A stretch of 64,000 bases of DNA from DASSKK01 sp035690495 (GCA_035690495.1 DASSKK010000008.1:68200-132199), one strand, 5' to 3'. Counted from the stretch's first letter, positions 26,511 to 35,547 are shown. Numbers and translations are program-made. The notes: a model not told the origin generated them from the sequence alone.

Positions 26511-29420
26511 CTACCACTCCACGAGTGTCCAGATCTCTGCTCGCCGCTGCTCGGTGGCGTCGACCGCCGCGAACAACGCGGCCGCCTGCTTCAGCTGGCC
26601 GATCGCCTCGTCGCCCCGAGCGGCCGCGTGCAGCAGGTCAGCGAGATTGGTGTGCAGGGCGGCGACGCGGTGCCGGTCGCCGTACTGCCGGCCGAGCCGC
26701 AACGCCTCCTCGGCCGCGTCGAGGGCGACATCGAGCCGACCGGTGTCCGCGAGCAGCCGGGCAAGGTTGTTGAGCGCGGCGACGACCTGACCCAGGTCTT
26801 CGCCGTCGCGGGCGAGCGCCAGGCTCTCCCGCAGGCTGGCTTCGGCAGCGTCGGAGTCGCCCTCGGCGGCCGCGAGCATGCCTGCGACATCGAGCGCCTG
26901 CGCGAGGGCGGCCCGGTCGGCGAGACCGCGCGCGAGCTGCTGCGCCTCGTCGGCGAGCCGGTGCGCTGCCGGTGCGTCGCCACGACGGTAGGCGACGAGC
27001 GCCCGGTCCGCCTGCACCCGGGCACGCAGCGACACGTCCCCCTGATCCCCCGGTCGATCCCGCCGAGTGCGCGGCGTGCCGTACTCGGCTGCGTCGAGCA
27101 GCCGCAGGGCGGCGTGCAGGTGGGTCTCCGCGGCTGCCCAGTCACCGAGCCGGTGGTGGACCTCTGCGAGGCGGTGCTCGACGACGGCCAGCGCGGTGTC
27201 ATCGGCGCGATCCGCACGGTGTGTCCGAGCGGACGGCTCTGGGCCGGCGACCGCGAGCGCGGCAGCGGCCTGTTCGTACTCGCCGAGCGCTTCCGGGTAG
27301 CGGCCGAGGCTGGTGTAGACCGAGCCGATCGCCATGTGCGCGGCGGCTGCCGGGTAGCCGAGTGCGAACGCTTCCTGGAAGTGCGTGAGCGCCTCCTCGC
27401 GGGCGCCGAGACGGTCGGCGCGCTGCCCGGCCCGCCACGACCAGTGCGCCGCTTCCTCGTTCCGACCGGCTGCTCGCAGCTGCCTGCTGATCGCCGGGGC
27501 CGACTCGCGGTCAGCGCGGCGGATCATCGCGTCGGCGGCGCGACCGTGCAGCAGCCGCACCCGGGCGCGGCTCGCCCGGTCGTAGACCACCTCGCGCAAC
27601 ACGGCGTAGGGAAAGTCGTACGACGCGATGTCCTCTTTGCCTCCGGTCTCGACGAGCAGGCCACGGCGCAGAGCGTCGTCGATGGCGTTCACGGTCTCCT
27701 CGGGGCTGCGACCGCTTGTCGTACGCAGCAGGTCGACGTCGACCTCGCCGCCGAGCACGGCGGCCGCCGTCAGCACTTGCTGGGTGGTCTCGTCGGCCGG
27801 CTCCAAGCGCGCGAGCAGGAGCGCGCGGACACGTGCGGGAGCCCGGTCACGAGCCACCGCATCACCGGCACGAAGCGCCTCGACGTAGCTGGTGACCAGC
27901 AGAGGAAGCCCCCGCGTCTCGCGCGTGAGCCATCCCGCGTCGACGTCGTGGACCTCGGCGCGGACCAGCAGGTCGGCGACGGCGGCCTCGGTCAATGGCT
28001 CGAGCTGCACCGTGACGGCGGCACCGTCGCGCTCTGCGGCGGAGTAGGCGTCGCGCAGCGTCGTCATCGTGTGCTCGGTGCCAGGCCGCCAGGTCGTCAG
28101 GACAAGGACGGGGAACTGCTCGGGGCGTCGCAGCAGGTAGGCGAGAAGGTCCGCCGACGCCTCGTCGATCCACTGCGCATCCTCGACGACCACCACGCCG
28201 GCGGGCCCCGGCACCCCCCGGTTCGCCCCCGCCGCCGCGACGAGCGCGGCCCCGACCGCGCGGTAGAGCCGGGCCAGCGCACCGGGCCCGCCGGCGGTCC
28301 GTGTGCCACGCCGCCCGTGGCCCATCGGCACGAGCTTGCTCACCTCGACGAGGTCAGCGGGCTCGAGCTGCTGCGAGAGATCGGTGCGCGCCGACTCCGC
28401 GGCGCGCACGAGGTCGCTGACCGCACCGAACGCCAGACCCGACTCCCCGTCGTGGCAGCGGGTCGCCAGGACGGGGGCTCCCGCCTCGTCGAGCCGCTCC
28501 AGGAACGCCTCGACCAGCCGGGTCTTCCCCGCTCCGGCCTCACCGACGACCGTCGTCGCCCGCCCCACGTTGTCGACCGACCGCCATGCTTCAGTGAGCA
28601 CCGCAAGCTCGCCTTCTCGGCCGACGAGGTCGGGAGGGAGACGCCGAGGCGCCGGGGCGGGGCGCCGGGAGGCGCGGCGCACAGCCGGTGTAGGCGCCGG
28701 TGGCCGCCCGAGCCGATCCGTGCGCACGGCGTCGTACAGCGACGTCGTCGCCGGGAGCGGGCGGACTCCCAGCTCGCGGTCGAGCACGGCGACGCACTGG
28801 CGGTACTGCTGCATCGCGGCGGATCGCTGCCCGGTCCACGAGAGCAGCCGCATCAGCGACTGGTGGGCCGGCTCGTGAAGCGGATCCAGCGCGAGCCAGC
28901 GGCGCGCTGCGATCGTGGCGGCGTCGAGCTCCCCCGCGGCAACCCGGACCCTGACGAGCCTGGCGAGTCCGCCGGAGAGCCGCTGCCGGAGTCCGTCGGC
29001 CACGAATGTCTGCCAGTCGTCGAACTCAGGCGAGCCGCGCAGCACGAAGCCGGACAGGAAGTCGCCTCGGTACAGGCGCACACCTCGGGCGATGGACGCC
29101 GCGTCGTCGGCGTCCATCAGCGCGTCGAAGGCAGCGACGTCGATCGATGTCGTCTCCGGGTCGAGGGCAACCGCACCCCGGCTGACGACGAGACTCTTGC
29201 CGACTTCTGCTGCGGTGACGGAGAGCGTTCGCCGAAGCGCCGAGCGGGCGCGGGTCTCGTCCGAGTCCGGCCAGAGCAGCCCGGCCAGGCGCTCCCGGCT
29301 CTGCTCTGTGCCCTCGACAGCCAGCAGAGCAAGCACGGCGACTGCCTTGCGGGTATCGAAACGTACCGGTCTGTCGTCGACCTCGATGACCGGCGGGCCG
29401 AGGAGTCCGAGCCGCAGCAT
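26511..29420 (-). CDS. BTAD-domain regulator with AAA ATPase and TPR repeats
   Basis: A 969-residue large regulator. Residues 1-95 form an OmpR-like winged helix (LRLGLLGPPVIEVDDRPVRF, RERLAGLLWPDSDETRARSA). Residues 96-245 are the bacterial transcriptional activation domain (YRGDFLSGFVL, ALDPLHEPAHQSLMRLL, QYRQCVAVLDRELGV). From about 265 an AAA/STAND ATPase follows, with Walker A VVGEAGAGKTRLVEAF and VVVEDAQWIDEASADLLAYL (Walker B). The last 350 residues are TPR-like helices (ALTHFQEAFALGYPAAAA, LAVVEHRLAEVHHRLGDW). It has no C-terminal LuxR HTH. It is divergent from the PP2C-led operon and probably controls it; the signal is unknown. The ribosome-binding site is GGAGGAGGG. Confidence 0.88.
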   Translation of the reverse strand: MLRLGLLGPPVIEVDDRPVRFDTRKAVAVLALLAVEGTEQSRERLAGLLWPDSDETRARSALRRTLSVTAAEVGKSLVVSRGAVALDPETTSIDVAAFDALMDADDAASIARGVRLYRGDFLSGFVLRGSPEFDDWQTFVADGLRQRLSGGLARLVRVRVAAGELDAATIAARRWLALDPLHEPAHQSLMRLLSWTGQRSAAMQQYRQCVAVLDRELGVRPLPATTSLYDAVRTDRLGRPPAPTPAVRRASRRPAPAPRRLPPDLVGREGELAVLTEAWRSVDNVGRATTVVGEAGAGKTRLVEAFLERLDEAGAPVLATRCHDGESGLAFGAVSDLVRAAESARTDLSQQLEPADLVEVSKLVPMGHGRRGTRTAGGPGALARLYRAVGAALVAAAGANRGVPGPAGVVVVEDAQWIDEASADLLAYLLRRPEQFPVLVLTTWRPGTEHTMTTLRDAYSAAERDGAAVTVQLEPLTEAAVADLLVRAEVHDVDAGWLTRETRGLPLLVTSYVEALRAGDAVARDRAPARVRALLLARLEPADETTQQVLTAAAVLGGEVDVDLLRTTSGRSPEETVNAIDDALRRGLLVETGGKEDIASYDFPYAVLREVVYDRASRARVRLLHGRAADAMIRRADRESAPAISRQLRAAGRNEEAAHWSWRAGQRADRLGAREEALTHFQEAFALGYPAAAAHMAIGSVYTSLGRYPEALGEYEQAAAALAVAGPEPSARTHRADRADDTALAVVEHRLAEVHHRLGDWAAAETHLHAALRLLDAAEYGTPRTRRDRPGDQGDVSLRARVQADRALVAYRRGDAPAAHRLADEAQQLARGLADRAALAQALDVAGMLAAAEGDSDAAEASLRESLALARDGEDLGQVVAALNNLARLLADTGRLDVALDAAEEALRLGRQYGDRHRVAALHTNLADLLHAAARGDEAIGQLKQAAALFAAVDATEQRRAEIWTLVEW

Positions 29421-29600
29421 GCGTGTCCGCCCTCCTCCATGTCACGCGCCCCTACGCGTGCGGGCGTGCTCACTGTAACGGTCCGGGGTCGGCAGCGGCC
29501 CGGGTTTCGTAACGATGCCGGAACGACGAGCAGGCAGCCTGGTCTCGCCGACGAGGCGCAGGGACCGGGTCCCGCGCCGTACCCGGAAGGAGAGCGCCAG
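29421..29600. promoter_or_regulatory. divergent intergenic region between the BTAD regulator and the PP2C operon
   Basis: These 180 bases are the only gap that can hold the promoters of both units. On the minus strand TACAGT lies about 45 bases upstream of the BTAD start. GTAACG occurs twice as a direct repeat (within GTAACGGTCC and CGTAACGATGCC), about 38 bp apart, a possible regulator site. I see no clear SigB/SigF-type promoter. Confidence 0.35.
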
Positions 29601-30884
29601 ATGGGCGGAACCGCTGCAGGGACAGCGATGAGCGGCTCTTCTGTCGCGGTCACGTCGACCCACCTGCCCGAGGCGAGCGATCCGGAAGGCCCGGGGCGGC
29701 CCGCCGCCGGGAGGCGCCTGCGTGGCTGGATGCGCCGACACCCGGCGCAGACGGCCACCGTGGTCCCGCCCGAGGTCGGGCCGGTCGTGCAGCCGGGCTT
29801 CGACATCGCTCCGAACGACCCGATCATCGGCTACTTCCAGTCCGCCCCCGGCGCCGTCGACATCACCGGGCTCGAGCTGGACTCGCCGGCTCTGCACGCG
29901 ATGCGCGAGGCAGGCGTCGTGCTCGTCGTCCCGCTCGTCTCCTCCGGCGAGCTGATCGGGCTGCTCAACCTCGGCCCGCGGCTGTCCGAGCGCGGCTACT
30001 CGACCGACGACCGGCAGCTGCTCGACGCCCTCGCCGGACACGCGGCACCGGCGATGCGGGTCGGTCAGCTGGTGCGCGAGCAGCAGGCCGAAGCCCGCAG
30101 CCGGGAGCGCATCGAGCAGGAGCTCAAGGTCGCCCAGCTGATTCAGCAGCAGTTCCTGCCCAAGTCGTTGCCGGAGCTTCCGGCCTGGGACGTCGCCGCG
30201 TTCTACCGGCCGGCGCGCAGCGTTGGCGGCGACTTCTACGACTTCCTGCCGCTGCCGGACGGACGGGTGATGTTGGTCGTCGGCGACGTGACCGACAAGG
30301 GTGTGCCGGCAGCGCTGGTGATGGCGAGCACGCACGCACTGCTGCGCTCGACGACGGCCAAGGCGTCCTCGCCCGGAGAGGTGCTTGCCCGGGTCAACGA
30401 CCTGCTCTGCGAGGACATCCCGGCGCACATGTTCGTCACCTGCTTCGCGCTCGTCATGGACCCCTCGACCGGCCAGGTCGAGTACGCCAACGCGGGCCAC
30501 GACCTTCCCTACCTGCGGGGCGCCGCCGGCGTGGTGGAGCTGCGCGCCACCGGCATGCCCCTCGGCCTGATGGCGGGGATGAGCTACGAGGAACGCGCGG
30601 CGGTGCTCGAGCCGGGCGACTGCGTGCTGCTGCACAGCGACGGTCTCGTCGAGGCGCACGACCCGGGGCGGCAGATGTTCGGCTTCCCCCGGCTCGCCGA
30701 GCTGGTCGGGCGCGGCCGCGCGGGGCAGGATCTGCTCGACCACTGCCTGGCCGAGCTCGGACGGTTCACCGGGCCCGGCTGGGAGCAGGAGGACGACATC
30801 ACGCTGGTGTCCCTGCAGCGCCGGGTCGCCGCGGCGTACGCAGGCGCGGGCGTCCAGGGCGGGAAGGCGGTGACCCGCTCATGA
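29601..30884 (+). CDS. GAF-PP2C (SpoIIE/RsbU-type) serine phosphatase
   Basis: A 427-residue protein that should dephosphorylate STAS anti-sigma antagonists. Residues 50-160 are GAF-like (GVVLVVPLVSSGELIGLLNL, LDALAGHAAPAMRVGQLV). A coiled linker (REQQAEARSRERIEQELKVA) leads to the PP2C domain from about residue 190: metal ligands in SVGGDFYDFLPLPDGR and VVGDVTDKGVPAALVMA, then NAGHDLPYL, LLHSDGLVEAHD and EQEDDITLVSL. All PP2C acidic residues appear present. The GAF domain starts late and may be shortened. ATG 29601 follows AAGGAGAG. It is first in a ten-gene operon and overlaps the RsbW-like gene by 4 bases. Confidence 0.9.
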   Translation: MGGTAAGTAMSGSSVAVTSTHLPEASDPEGPGRPAAGRRLRGWMRRHPAQTATVVPPEVGPVVQPGFDIAPNDPIIGYFQSAPGAVDITGLELDSPALHAMREAGVVLVVPLVSSGELIGLLNLGPRLSERGYSTDDRQLLDALAGHAAPAMRVGQLVREQQAEARSRERIEQELKVAQLIQQQFLPKSLPELPAWDVAAFYRPARSVGGDFYDFLPLPDGRVMLVVGDVTDKGVPAALVMASTHALLRSTTAKASSPGEVLARVNDLLCEDIPAHMFVTCFALVMDPSTGQVEYANAGHDLPYLRGAAGVVELRATGMPLGLMAGMSYEERAAVLEPGDCVLLHSDGLVEAHDPGRQMFGFPRLAELVGRGRAGQDLLDHCLAELGRFTGPGWEQEDDITLVSLQRRVAAAYAGAGVQGGKAVTRS

Positions 30885-31351
30885 GCAGCACTGCAGCGGC
30901 CGGCGCACTCGCCCGCTTCAGCCTGCCGAGCGAGCCCGGCAACGAGCGACTGGCCCTTCGTCGAGTCGCCGAGGCCGTGGTCGATCTGGGCCTGTCCACG
31001 GACCAGCTGGAGCGGCTGAAGACCGCGGTGGCCGAGGCGACGATGAACGCGATCGAGCATGGCAATGGCAACCGCGCCGACGTGCCGGTCGAGATCGAGG
31101 TTCGTCAGGCAGGCCGCCAGGTGGTCGTGGAGATCAGCGACAGCGGCGGAGACCGAGCGGCCAGGGCCGCGGCGGAGGAGCCCGATCTCGCGCTCAAGCT
31201 CGACGGGCTGCAGCGTCCCCGCGGCTGGGGACTCTTCCTGATCCGCAACATGGTCGACGACATGGACGTCGCCTCCGACGGCGAGCGGCACACGGTGCGG
31301 CTCGCGATGCGCGTCGCCGGCGAGGCGGAGAAGAAGGGAGGCCGGTCATGA
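30881..31351 (+). CDS. RsbW-like anti-sigma factor / serine kinase
   Basis: A 156-residue GHKL ATPase of the anti-sigma group. The N-box is AEATMNAIEHGNGN near residue 57, the G1 box is EISDSGGDRA near residue 85, and the second G box is RGWGLFLIRNMVDDM near residue 115. RsbW proteins hold a sigma factor inactive or phosphorylate a STAS partner on serine. Both possible partners are encoded directly downstream, and the opposing phosphatase directly upstream. It overlaps neighbours by 4 bases at both ends. No sigma factor gene is present in the operon, so its target is not known. Confidence 0.9.
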   Translation: MSSTAAAGALARFSLPSEPGNERLALRRVAEAVVDLGLSTDQLERLKTAVAEATMNAIEHGNGNRADVPVEIEVRQAGRQVVVEISDSGGDRAARAAAEEPDLALKLDGLQRPRGWGLFLIRNMVDDMDVASDGERHTVRLAMRVAGEAEKKGGRS

Positions 31352-31713
31352 CCAGCAGCTGTGAGGTGCAGGTGCGACAAGAACCCGGCGCGGCGGTGCT
31401 GTCGCTGTCCGGTGAGGTCGACGGCAGTGCCGCCGGGCCGCTGACGGCGGCCTACGGGCAGGCGGTCCGGACCGGCGACGGACTCCGGGTCATCCTCGAC
31501 TTCGCCGACGTCGACTACATCAACTCGACCGGCATCGCGTTGATCGTCAGTGTCCTCGCCAAGGCCAGGGCGGAGGGCAGGTCGGTGGTCGCGAGCTGCC
31601 TGACCGACCACTACCGGCACATCTTCGACATCACACGGCTCTCGGACTTCATCCAGCTCTACACCGACACCGCCGACGCGTTGGCCGAGGCGCACGCGAA
31701 CTTCTCAGGATAG
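31348..31713 (+). CDS. STAS-domain anti-sigma factor antagonist, copy 1
   Basis: A 121-residue single STAS domain of the SpoIIAA/RsbV type. The phosphorylation site is the serine of VDYINSTGIALIV near residue 57. Flanking features are VLSLSGEVDGSAAGPL at the N-terminal side and SVVASCLTDHYRHIFDITRL, then FIQLYTDTADAL. By family logic the unphosphorylated form would bind the RsbW-like kinase and free its sigma factor. Starts at ATG 31348, overlapping the kinase gene. A second, distinct STAS gene follows after 8 bases. Confidence 0.92.
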   Translation: MTSSCEVQVRQEPGAAVLSLSGEVDGSAAGPLTAAYGQAVRTGDGLRVILDFADVDYINSTGIALIVSVLAKARAEGRSVVASCLTDHYRHIFDITRLSDFIQLYTDTADALAEAHANFSG

Positions 31714-31721
31714 GAGGAGCG

Positions 31722-32081
31722 ATGGATGCACCCACCGTCTCCATGGACGTGCGGCACCTCGACGGCGGCACCGCCGTCGTGGACATCAAGGGCGAGGTCA
31801 CCTCGGCCTGCGAACCGGAGCTGATGTCGGCCTACGACGCAGCGGCCGGCTCCGAGACCCGCCGGCTGGTGCTGAACTTCACCGGCCTGGAGTATATGAA
31901 CAGTGGCGGCATCGGCATGCTCGTCACGCTCCTGGTCCGGACGAACCGGCAGCGTCAGCAGCTCGCGGCCTACGGGCTGTCCGACCACTACCGGCAGATC
32001 TTCGAGCTCACCCGCCTCGACGAGGCGATCACCATCTTCGAGGACGAGCGCTCCGCGCTCTCCGCTTCGGCGCACGGCTAG
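31722..32081 (+). CDS. STAS-domain anti-sigma factor antagonist, copy 2
   Basis: A 119-residue STAS domain with the predicted phospho-serine in EYMNSGGIGMLVTLL near residue 62. It shares the end pattern SDHYRQIFELTRLDEAITIF with copy 1 (DHYRHIFDITRL) but differs elsewhere, so the two are paralogues rather than a recent duplication. Two antagonists beside one kinase and one phosphatase suggest competition or two outputs. It has its own ribosome-binding site (ATAGGAGGAG) before ATG 31722. Confidence 0.92.
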   Translation: MDAPTVSMDVRHLDGGTAVVDIKGEVTSACEPELMSAYDAAAGSETRRLVLNFTGLEYMNSGGIGMLVTLLVRTNRQRQQLAAYGLSDHYRQIFELTRLDEAITIFEDERSALSASAHG

Positions 32082-32097
32082 CGAAGGAGTGACGGTC

Positions 32098-32880
32098 ATG
32101 ACCGACATCGCAGGGCCCGAGCGGGCTCCAGGCCAGGTCGAGCTGTCTGCGAAGGAGGCCGACGTCTCGACTCGACGCGACATCGGCTCCTGGGCGACGA
32201 AGGTCGACCGGCTCGCAGTCGACCCGGAAAGGGCGAAGGCCGGCTTCAACATCGCGGGGAAGAGGCTCAGCGGACCGCAGCAGGGCTTCGGCCGGCTCCG
32301 GCAGCGGACCTACACCGTCGACCTCGGCCCGGAGGTCACGCCGCAGCAGGTGATCGGCGCCTGGAAGGCGGACTTCGGATCGTTCTGGCCGAAGGGCAAC
32401 GTCTTCCAGGGCGCGCTGACCGGCATCACACCAGGCGACGTCGCACCGATCGCGGTCAACGCCGCCGGGGGGATCAAGCTCTCGACCGGTGTGTTCGTTC
32501 TCTACTCCGACGACGTGTCGTTCACGTTCATGACACCCCAGGGTCACATGTTCGCGAGCTGGATCACGTTCGCGGCCGAGCGTCGCGAGACAGGCACCGT
32601 CGCCCAGGCGCTGCTGCTGTTGCGTACCTCCGACCCACTGTTCGAGCTGGCGTTCCCGGTCATGAAGGTGATGGAGGACCGGTTCTGGAAGCAGACGCTG
32701 GCCAACGTCGCGCGGTCCGTGGGCGTGGCCGAGCCGGTCGTCGCCGAGCACACGACGATCGTCGACCGGCGCCGCATCTGGAAGAACTGGCGCAACGTCT
32801 GGCACAACGCCGGCATCCGCTCGGTCCTGCACCTGCTCGCTGCTCCGGCGCGTGCTCTGCGCAGCCGGGGCCCCGCGTGA
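32098..32880 (+). CDS. DUF1990-like hypothetical protein
   Basis: A 260-residue soluble protein. The central part (GAWKADFGSFWPKGNVFQGA, GGIKLSTGVFVLYSDDVSFT, PQGHMFASWITFAAERRETG) and the following LRTSDPLFELAFPVMKVMED with RFWKQTLANVA recall the DUF1990/SRPBCC-like lipid-binding fold, but I cannot confirm this. The N-terminal 60 residues are polar. It lies 16 bases after the second STAS gene (site GAAGGAG) and one base before the oxidoreductase gene, clearly within the operon. A hydrophobic-ligand role would suit the neighbouring carotenoid-type oxidoreductase; this is inference. Confidence 0.55.
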   Translation: MTDIAGPERAPGQVELSAKEADVSTRRDIGSWATKVDRLAVDPERAKAGFNIAGKRLSGPQQGFGRLRQRTYTVDLGPEVTPQQVIGAWKADFGSFWPKGNVFQGALTGITPGDVAPIAVNAAGGIKLSTGVFVLYSDDVSFTFMTPQGHMFASWITFAAERRETGTVAQALLLLRTSDPLFELAFPVMKVMEDRFWKQTLANVARSVGVAEPVVAEHTTIVDRRRIWKNWRNVWHNAGIRSVLHLLAAPARALRSRGPA

Positions 32881-32881
32881 C

Positions 32882-34366
32882 ATGAGCGGCGACGACCCGG
32901 ATGCAGTCGTCGTCGGCTCCGGTCCGAACGGGCTGGCCGCGGCGGTCACGCTCGCCGCAGCCGGCCTGCGGGTACAGGTCTTCGAGGGTGCGACGACCGT
33001 CGGCGGCGGCTGCCGCACCGAGGCGCTGACGCTGCCGGGGTTCGCCCACGACGTCTGCTCAGCGGTGCACCCGCTGGCCATCGCCTCACCGTTCTTCCGG
33101 CGGTTCGACCTGCGGTCCCGCGGCGTGCAGCTCGCCTGGCCGGAGGTGCAGTTCGCGCATCCGCTCGATGACGGCCGAGCAGGGGTTGTACTGAAGTCGG
33201 TGGCGGACACCGCGGCCGGGCTCGGCGGCGACGGCCCGGCGTACCGGCGTCTGCTTCGTCCGATCGTCGACCACCCCGACGACGTCGTTGACGCGGTGCT
33301 GTCCTCGCTGCGCCGGCTGCCACCCCACTCACCGCGACTCGCCGGGTTCGCGCTGCGGTCGCTGCGCACGGCTCGGGGACTTGCCCGCCGGTTCCACGGT
33401 GACGAGGCTCGCGGCCTGCTCGCGGGCGTCGCGGCCCACGCGATGCTCCCTCTCGACAGGCTGCCCACCGGCGCCGTCGGGCTGATGCTCGGCGGTCTGG
33501 CGCACACCGCGGGGTGGCCCGTCGTGGTGGGCGGCAGCGCGCAGATCACCGCAGCGATGGTGGACGCGATCGAGTCCGCCGGCGGCGAGGTGGTCACCGG
33601 GCAGTGGATCGGCTCGCTCGCCGAGCTCCCGCGAGCCCGAGCCATTCTGCTCGACGTCACCCCCAGGGCGTTGCTCGGCATCGCCGGCGACCGGCTGCCA
33701 GTCGGCTACCGCCGCGCGCTGGCCAGGTTCCGGTACGGCCCGGGCGTGTGCAAGGTCGACTACGCGCTGTCCGGCCCGGTGCCGTGGACGGCCGAGGCGT
33801 GCCGGCGGGCGGGAACGGTGCACCTCGGCGGGACGTTCGAGGAGGTCGCCGCCGGTGAGACGGAGGTGGCTGCCGGGCGGCATCCGGACGCGCCGTACGT
33901 GCTGGTCGCCCAGCCGGGTGTCGCCGACCCGAGCCGGGCACCGGGCGGCAAGGACACACTGTGGGCCTACTGCCACGTGCCGTCCGGGTCCACGGTCGAC
34001 ATGAGCGACCGGATCGAGGCGCAGCTGGAGCGGTTCGCGCCCGGCTTCCGGGACCTGGTGCTGGGCCGGTCGGTGCGCACAGCCGCCGATGAGGAGGCGG
34101 CCAACCCGAACTACGTCGGCGGCGACATCGGCGCCGGCCTGCAGAGCCTGCGACAGACGGTGTTCCGGCCGGTGCCGCGGTGGAACCCCTACCGGACACC
34201 GCTGCCGGGCGTCTACCTGTGCTCGTCGTCGACTCCGCCGGCTCCCGGCGTGCATGGCCGATGTGGGGAGCTGGCCGCGCTGTCCGCGCTGCGCCGCGAG
34301 TTCGATGTCCGGCACGTCCCGGACATCGCGCCCGCTGCCGACGTCCTGGGGGGCGCCGCACGATGA
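32882..34366 (+). CDS. FAD-dependent oxidoreductase, phytoene-desaturase (CrtI) superfamily
   Basis: A 494-residue flavoprotein. The dinucleotide-binding motif is VVVGSGPNGLAAAVTLAAAG at residues 9-28, then VFEGATTVGGGCRTEALTLP. The C-terminal FAD motif ends in RTPLPGVYLCSSSTPPAPGV followed by HGRCGELAAL. This is closest in appearance to the PYROXD2/CrtI-like branch (GPNGLAAA, TTVGGGCRT) rather than true phytoene desaturases. Carotenoid genes are not nearby, so the substrate is open. It overlaps the first membrane paralogue by 4 bases (ATGA). A redox enzyme inside a partner-switching operon is unusual. Confidence 0.82.
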   Translation: MSGDDPDAVVVGSGPNGLAAAVTLAAAGLRVQVFEGATTVGGGCRTEALTLPGFAHDVCSAVHPLAIASPFFRRFDLRSRGVQLAWPEVQFAHPLDDGRAGVVLKSVADTAAGLGGDGPAYRRLLRPIVDHPDDVVDAVLSSLRRLPPHSPRLAGFALRSLRTARGLARRFHGDEARGLLAGVAAHAMLPLDRLPTGAVGLMLGGLAHTAGWPVVVGGSAQITAAMVDAIESAGGEVVTGQWIGSLAELPRARAILLDVTPRALLGIAGDRLPVGYRRALARFRYGPGVCKVDYALSGPVPWTAEACRRAGTVHLGGTFEEVAAGETEVAAGRHPDAPYVLVAQPGVADPSRAPGGKDTLWAYCHVPSGSTVDMSDRIEAQLERFAPGFRDLVLGRSVRTAADEEAANPNYVGGDIGAGLQSLRQTVFRPVPRWNPYRTPLPGVYLCSSSTPPAPGVHGRCGELAALSALRREFDVRHVPDIAPAADVLGGAAR

Positions 34367-35547
34367 GCCGGGGCGCGCGCGCCGCCGTCGCGGTCGGGCT
34401 GGTGACCGCCCTGCTCGAGGGGGGCGGTCAGGCCATGGTGCTGTGGCACCACCTGGCCGGCGCGCCCCACGGGTTCGGCTACTGGGTGGAGTCGCTGACC
34501 GTCGATCCCCTCGTCGGGGCGATGGCCGTGCTGCTGCTGGTCAAGCGAGCCGACAACCGCACCGGCTGGGTGCTGGCCGCGGACGCGCTGCTCGGGTCTG
34601 CGCAGGTGTGCTTCGGGGCGCTCGCCTCGCTCGCGTCGTTCGTGGACATTCCGCGCGGGGTGGCCGTCGCGGCCGCCTACGTGTCGACTCTGGCACAGCT
34701 CAGCGGCATCGCCGCCCTCGTGCTGACGTTCATGGTGCTGCCCACGGGCCGGTTGCTCTCGCCCCGGTGGCGTTGGGCGGTGACGCTGCTCGTCGCCGCG
34801 GCCTGCGGAGGCGCGGGGAGCAACCTGCTCGATCCGCGACTGGGGGAGGCGGCGTACCTGGCCGACAATCCCCTAGGCGACGTGGTGACGCACCAGGTCG
34901 ACCAGACGATCACCGACGTCGCCGGAATCCTGCTGCTCACCGCGGGCCTTCTCGCCGCGCTCAGCCTCGCCGTGCGCTGGCGCCGGTCGACCGGGGTGGA
35001 ACGCCTGCAGCTGAAGGGAATCGCATTCGCCGCGGCCGTCGCCATCGTCCTGGTTGGTGTCGTCGCGCCCGTCGGAGGACTCCTCCTGCCGAGCTTCCAC
35101 CTCGGCGGCACGCTGTCATGGGCGCTCGCCGGGGTCAGCGTCCCTGCCGCCACGACGATGGCGATCCTGCGCTACCGCCTCTACGACATCGACCGGCTGG
35201 TGAGCCGCACCGTCTCCTACGCGCTGCTGACTGGGCTGCTGGCCGGGGTCTACGTCGGCTGCGTGGTGCTGCTGACCGACGTGCTGCCGTTCGGCGGCAA
35301 CGTCGGCACGGCGGCCTCCATGCTCGTCGCCGTCGGTCTGTTCGCCCCGCTGCGTCGGCGGGTCCAGCACCTGGTCGACCGGCGGTTCAACCGGGCGCGC
35401 TACGACGCCGAGACCACCGTAGACGGCTTCGCGCATCGGCTGCGCGAGGCCGTGGCGCTGGAGTCGGTGCGCGAGGACCTGATGAGCGTTGTCTGCGGCA
35501 CCGTCCAGCCCAAGACCGTCAGCCTGTGGCTGCGGGGTCTGCCGTGA
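34363..35547 (+). CDS. multi-pass membrane protein, sensor-half paralogue 1 of 5
   Basis: A 394-residue membrane protein. About seven to eight membrane helices occupy residues 5-330 (first near VAVGLVTALLEGGGQAMVLW). Then comes the family hallmark: RYRLYDIDRLVSRTVSYALL (about residue 270), a further membrane pair, FAPLRRRVQHLVDRRFNRAR and YDAETTVDGFAHRLRE, ending in TVQPKTVSLWLRG. In many actinobacterial sensor kinases this same hallmark precedes GAF, HisKA_3 and HATPase domains. Here the protein stops before any of them, with no dimerisation histidine or ATP-binding motifs. It overlaps both neighbours by 4 bases. Function is unknown. Confidence 0.85.
   Translation: MSRGARAAVAVGLVTALLEGGGQAMVLWHHLAGAPHGFGYWVESLTVDPLVGAMAVLLLVKRADNRTGWVLAADALLGSAQVCFGALASLASFVDIPRGVAVAAAYVSTLAQLSGIAALVLTFMVLPTGRLLSPRWRWAVTLLVAAACGGAGSNLLDPRLGEAAYLADNPLGDVVTHQVDQTITDVAGILLLTAGLLAALSLAVRWRRSTGVERLQLKGIAFAAAVAIVLVGVVAPVGGLLLPSFHLGGTLSWALAGVSVPAATTMAILRYRLYDIDRLVSRTVSYALLTGLLAGVYVGCVVLLTDVLPFGGNVGTAASMLVAVGLFAPLRRRVQHLVDRRFNRARYDAETTVDGFAHRLREAVALESVREDLMSVVCGTVQPKTVSLWLRGLP

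Noticed and set aside
26628..29600. The upstream in-frame extension of the PP2C gene (nearly 1000 codons)
   Set aside because: It runs antisense through the BTAD regulator; ATG 29601 with AAGGAGAG gives a normal GAF-PP2C protein.
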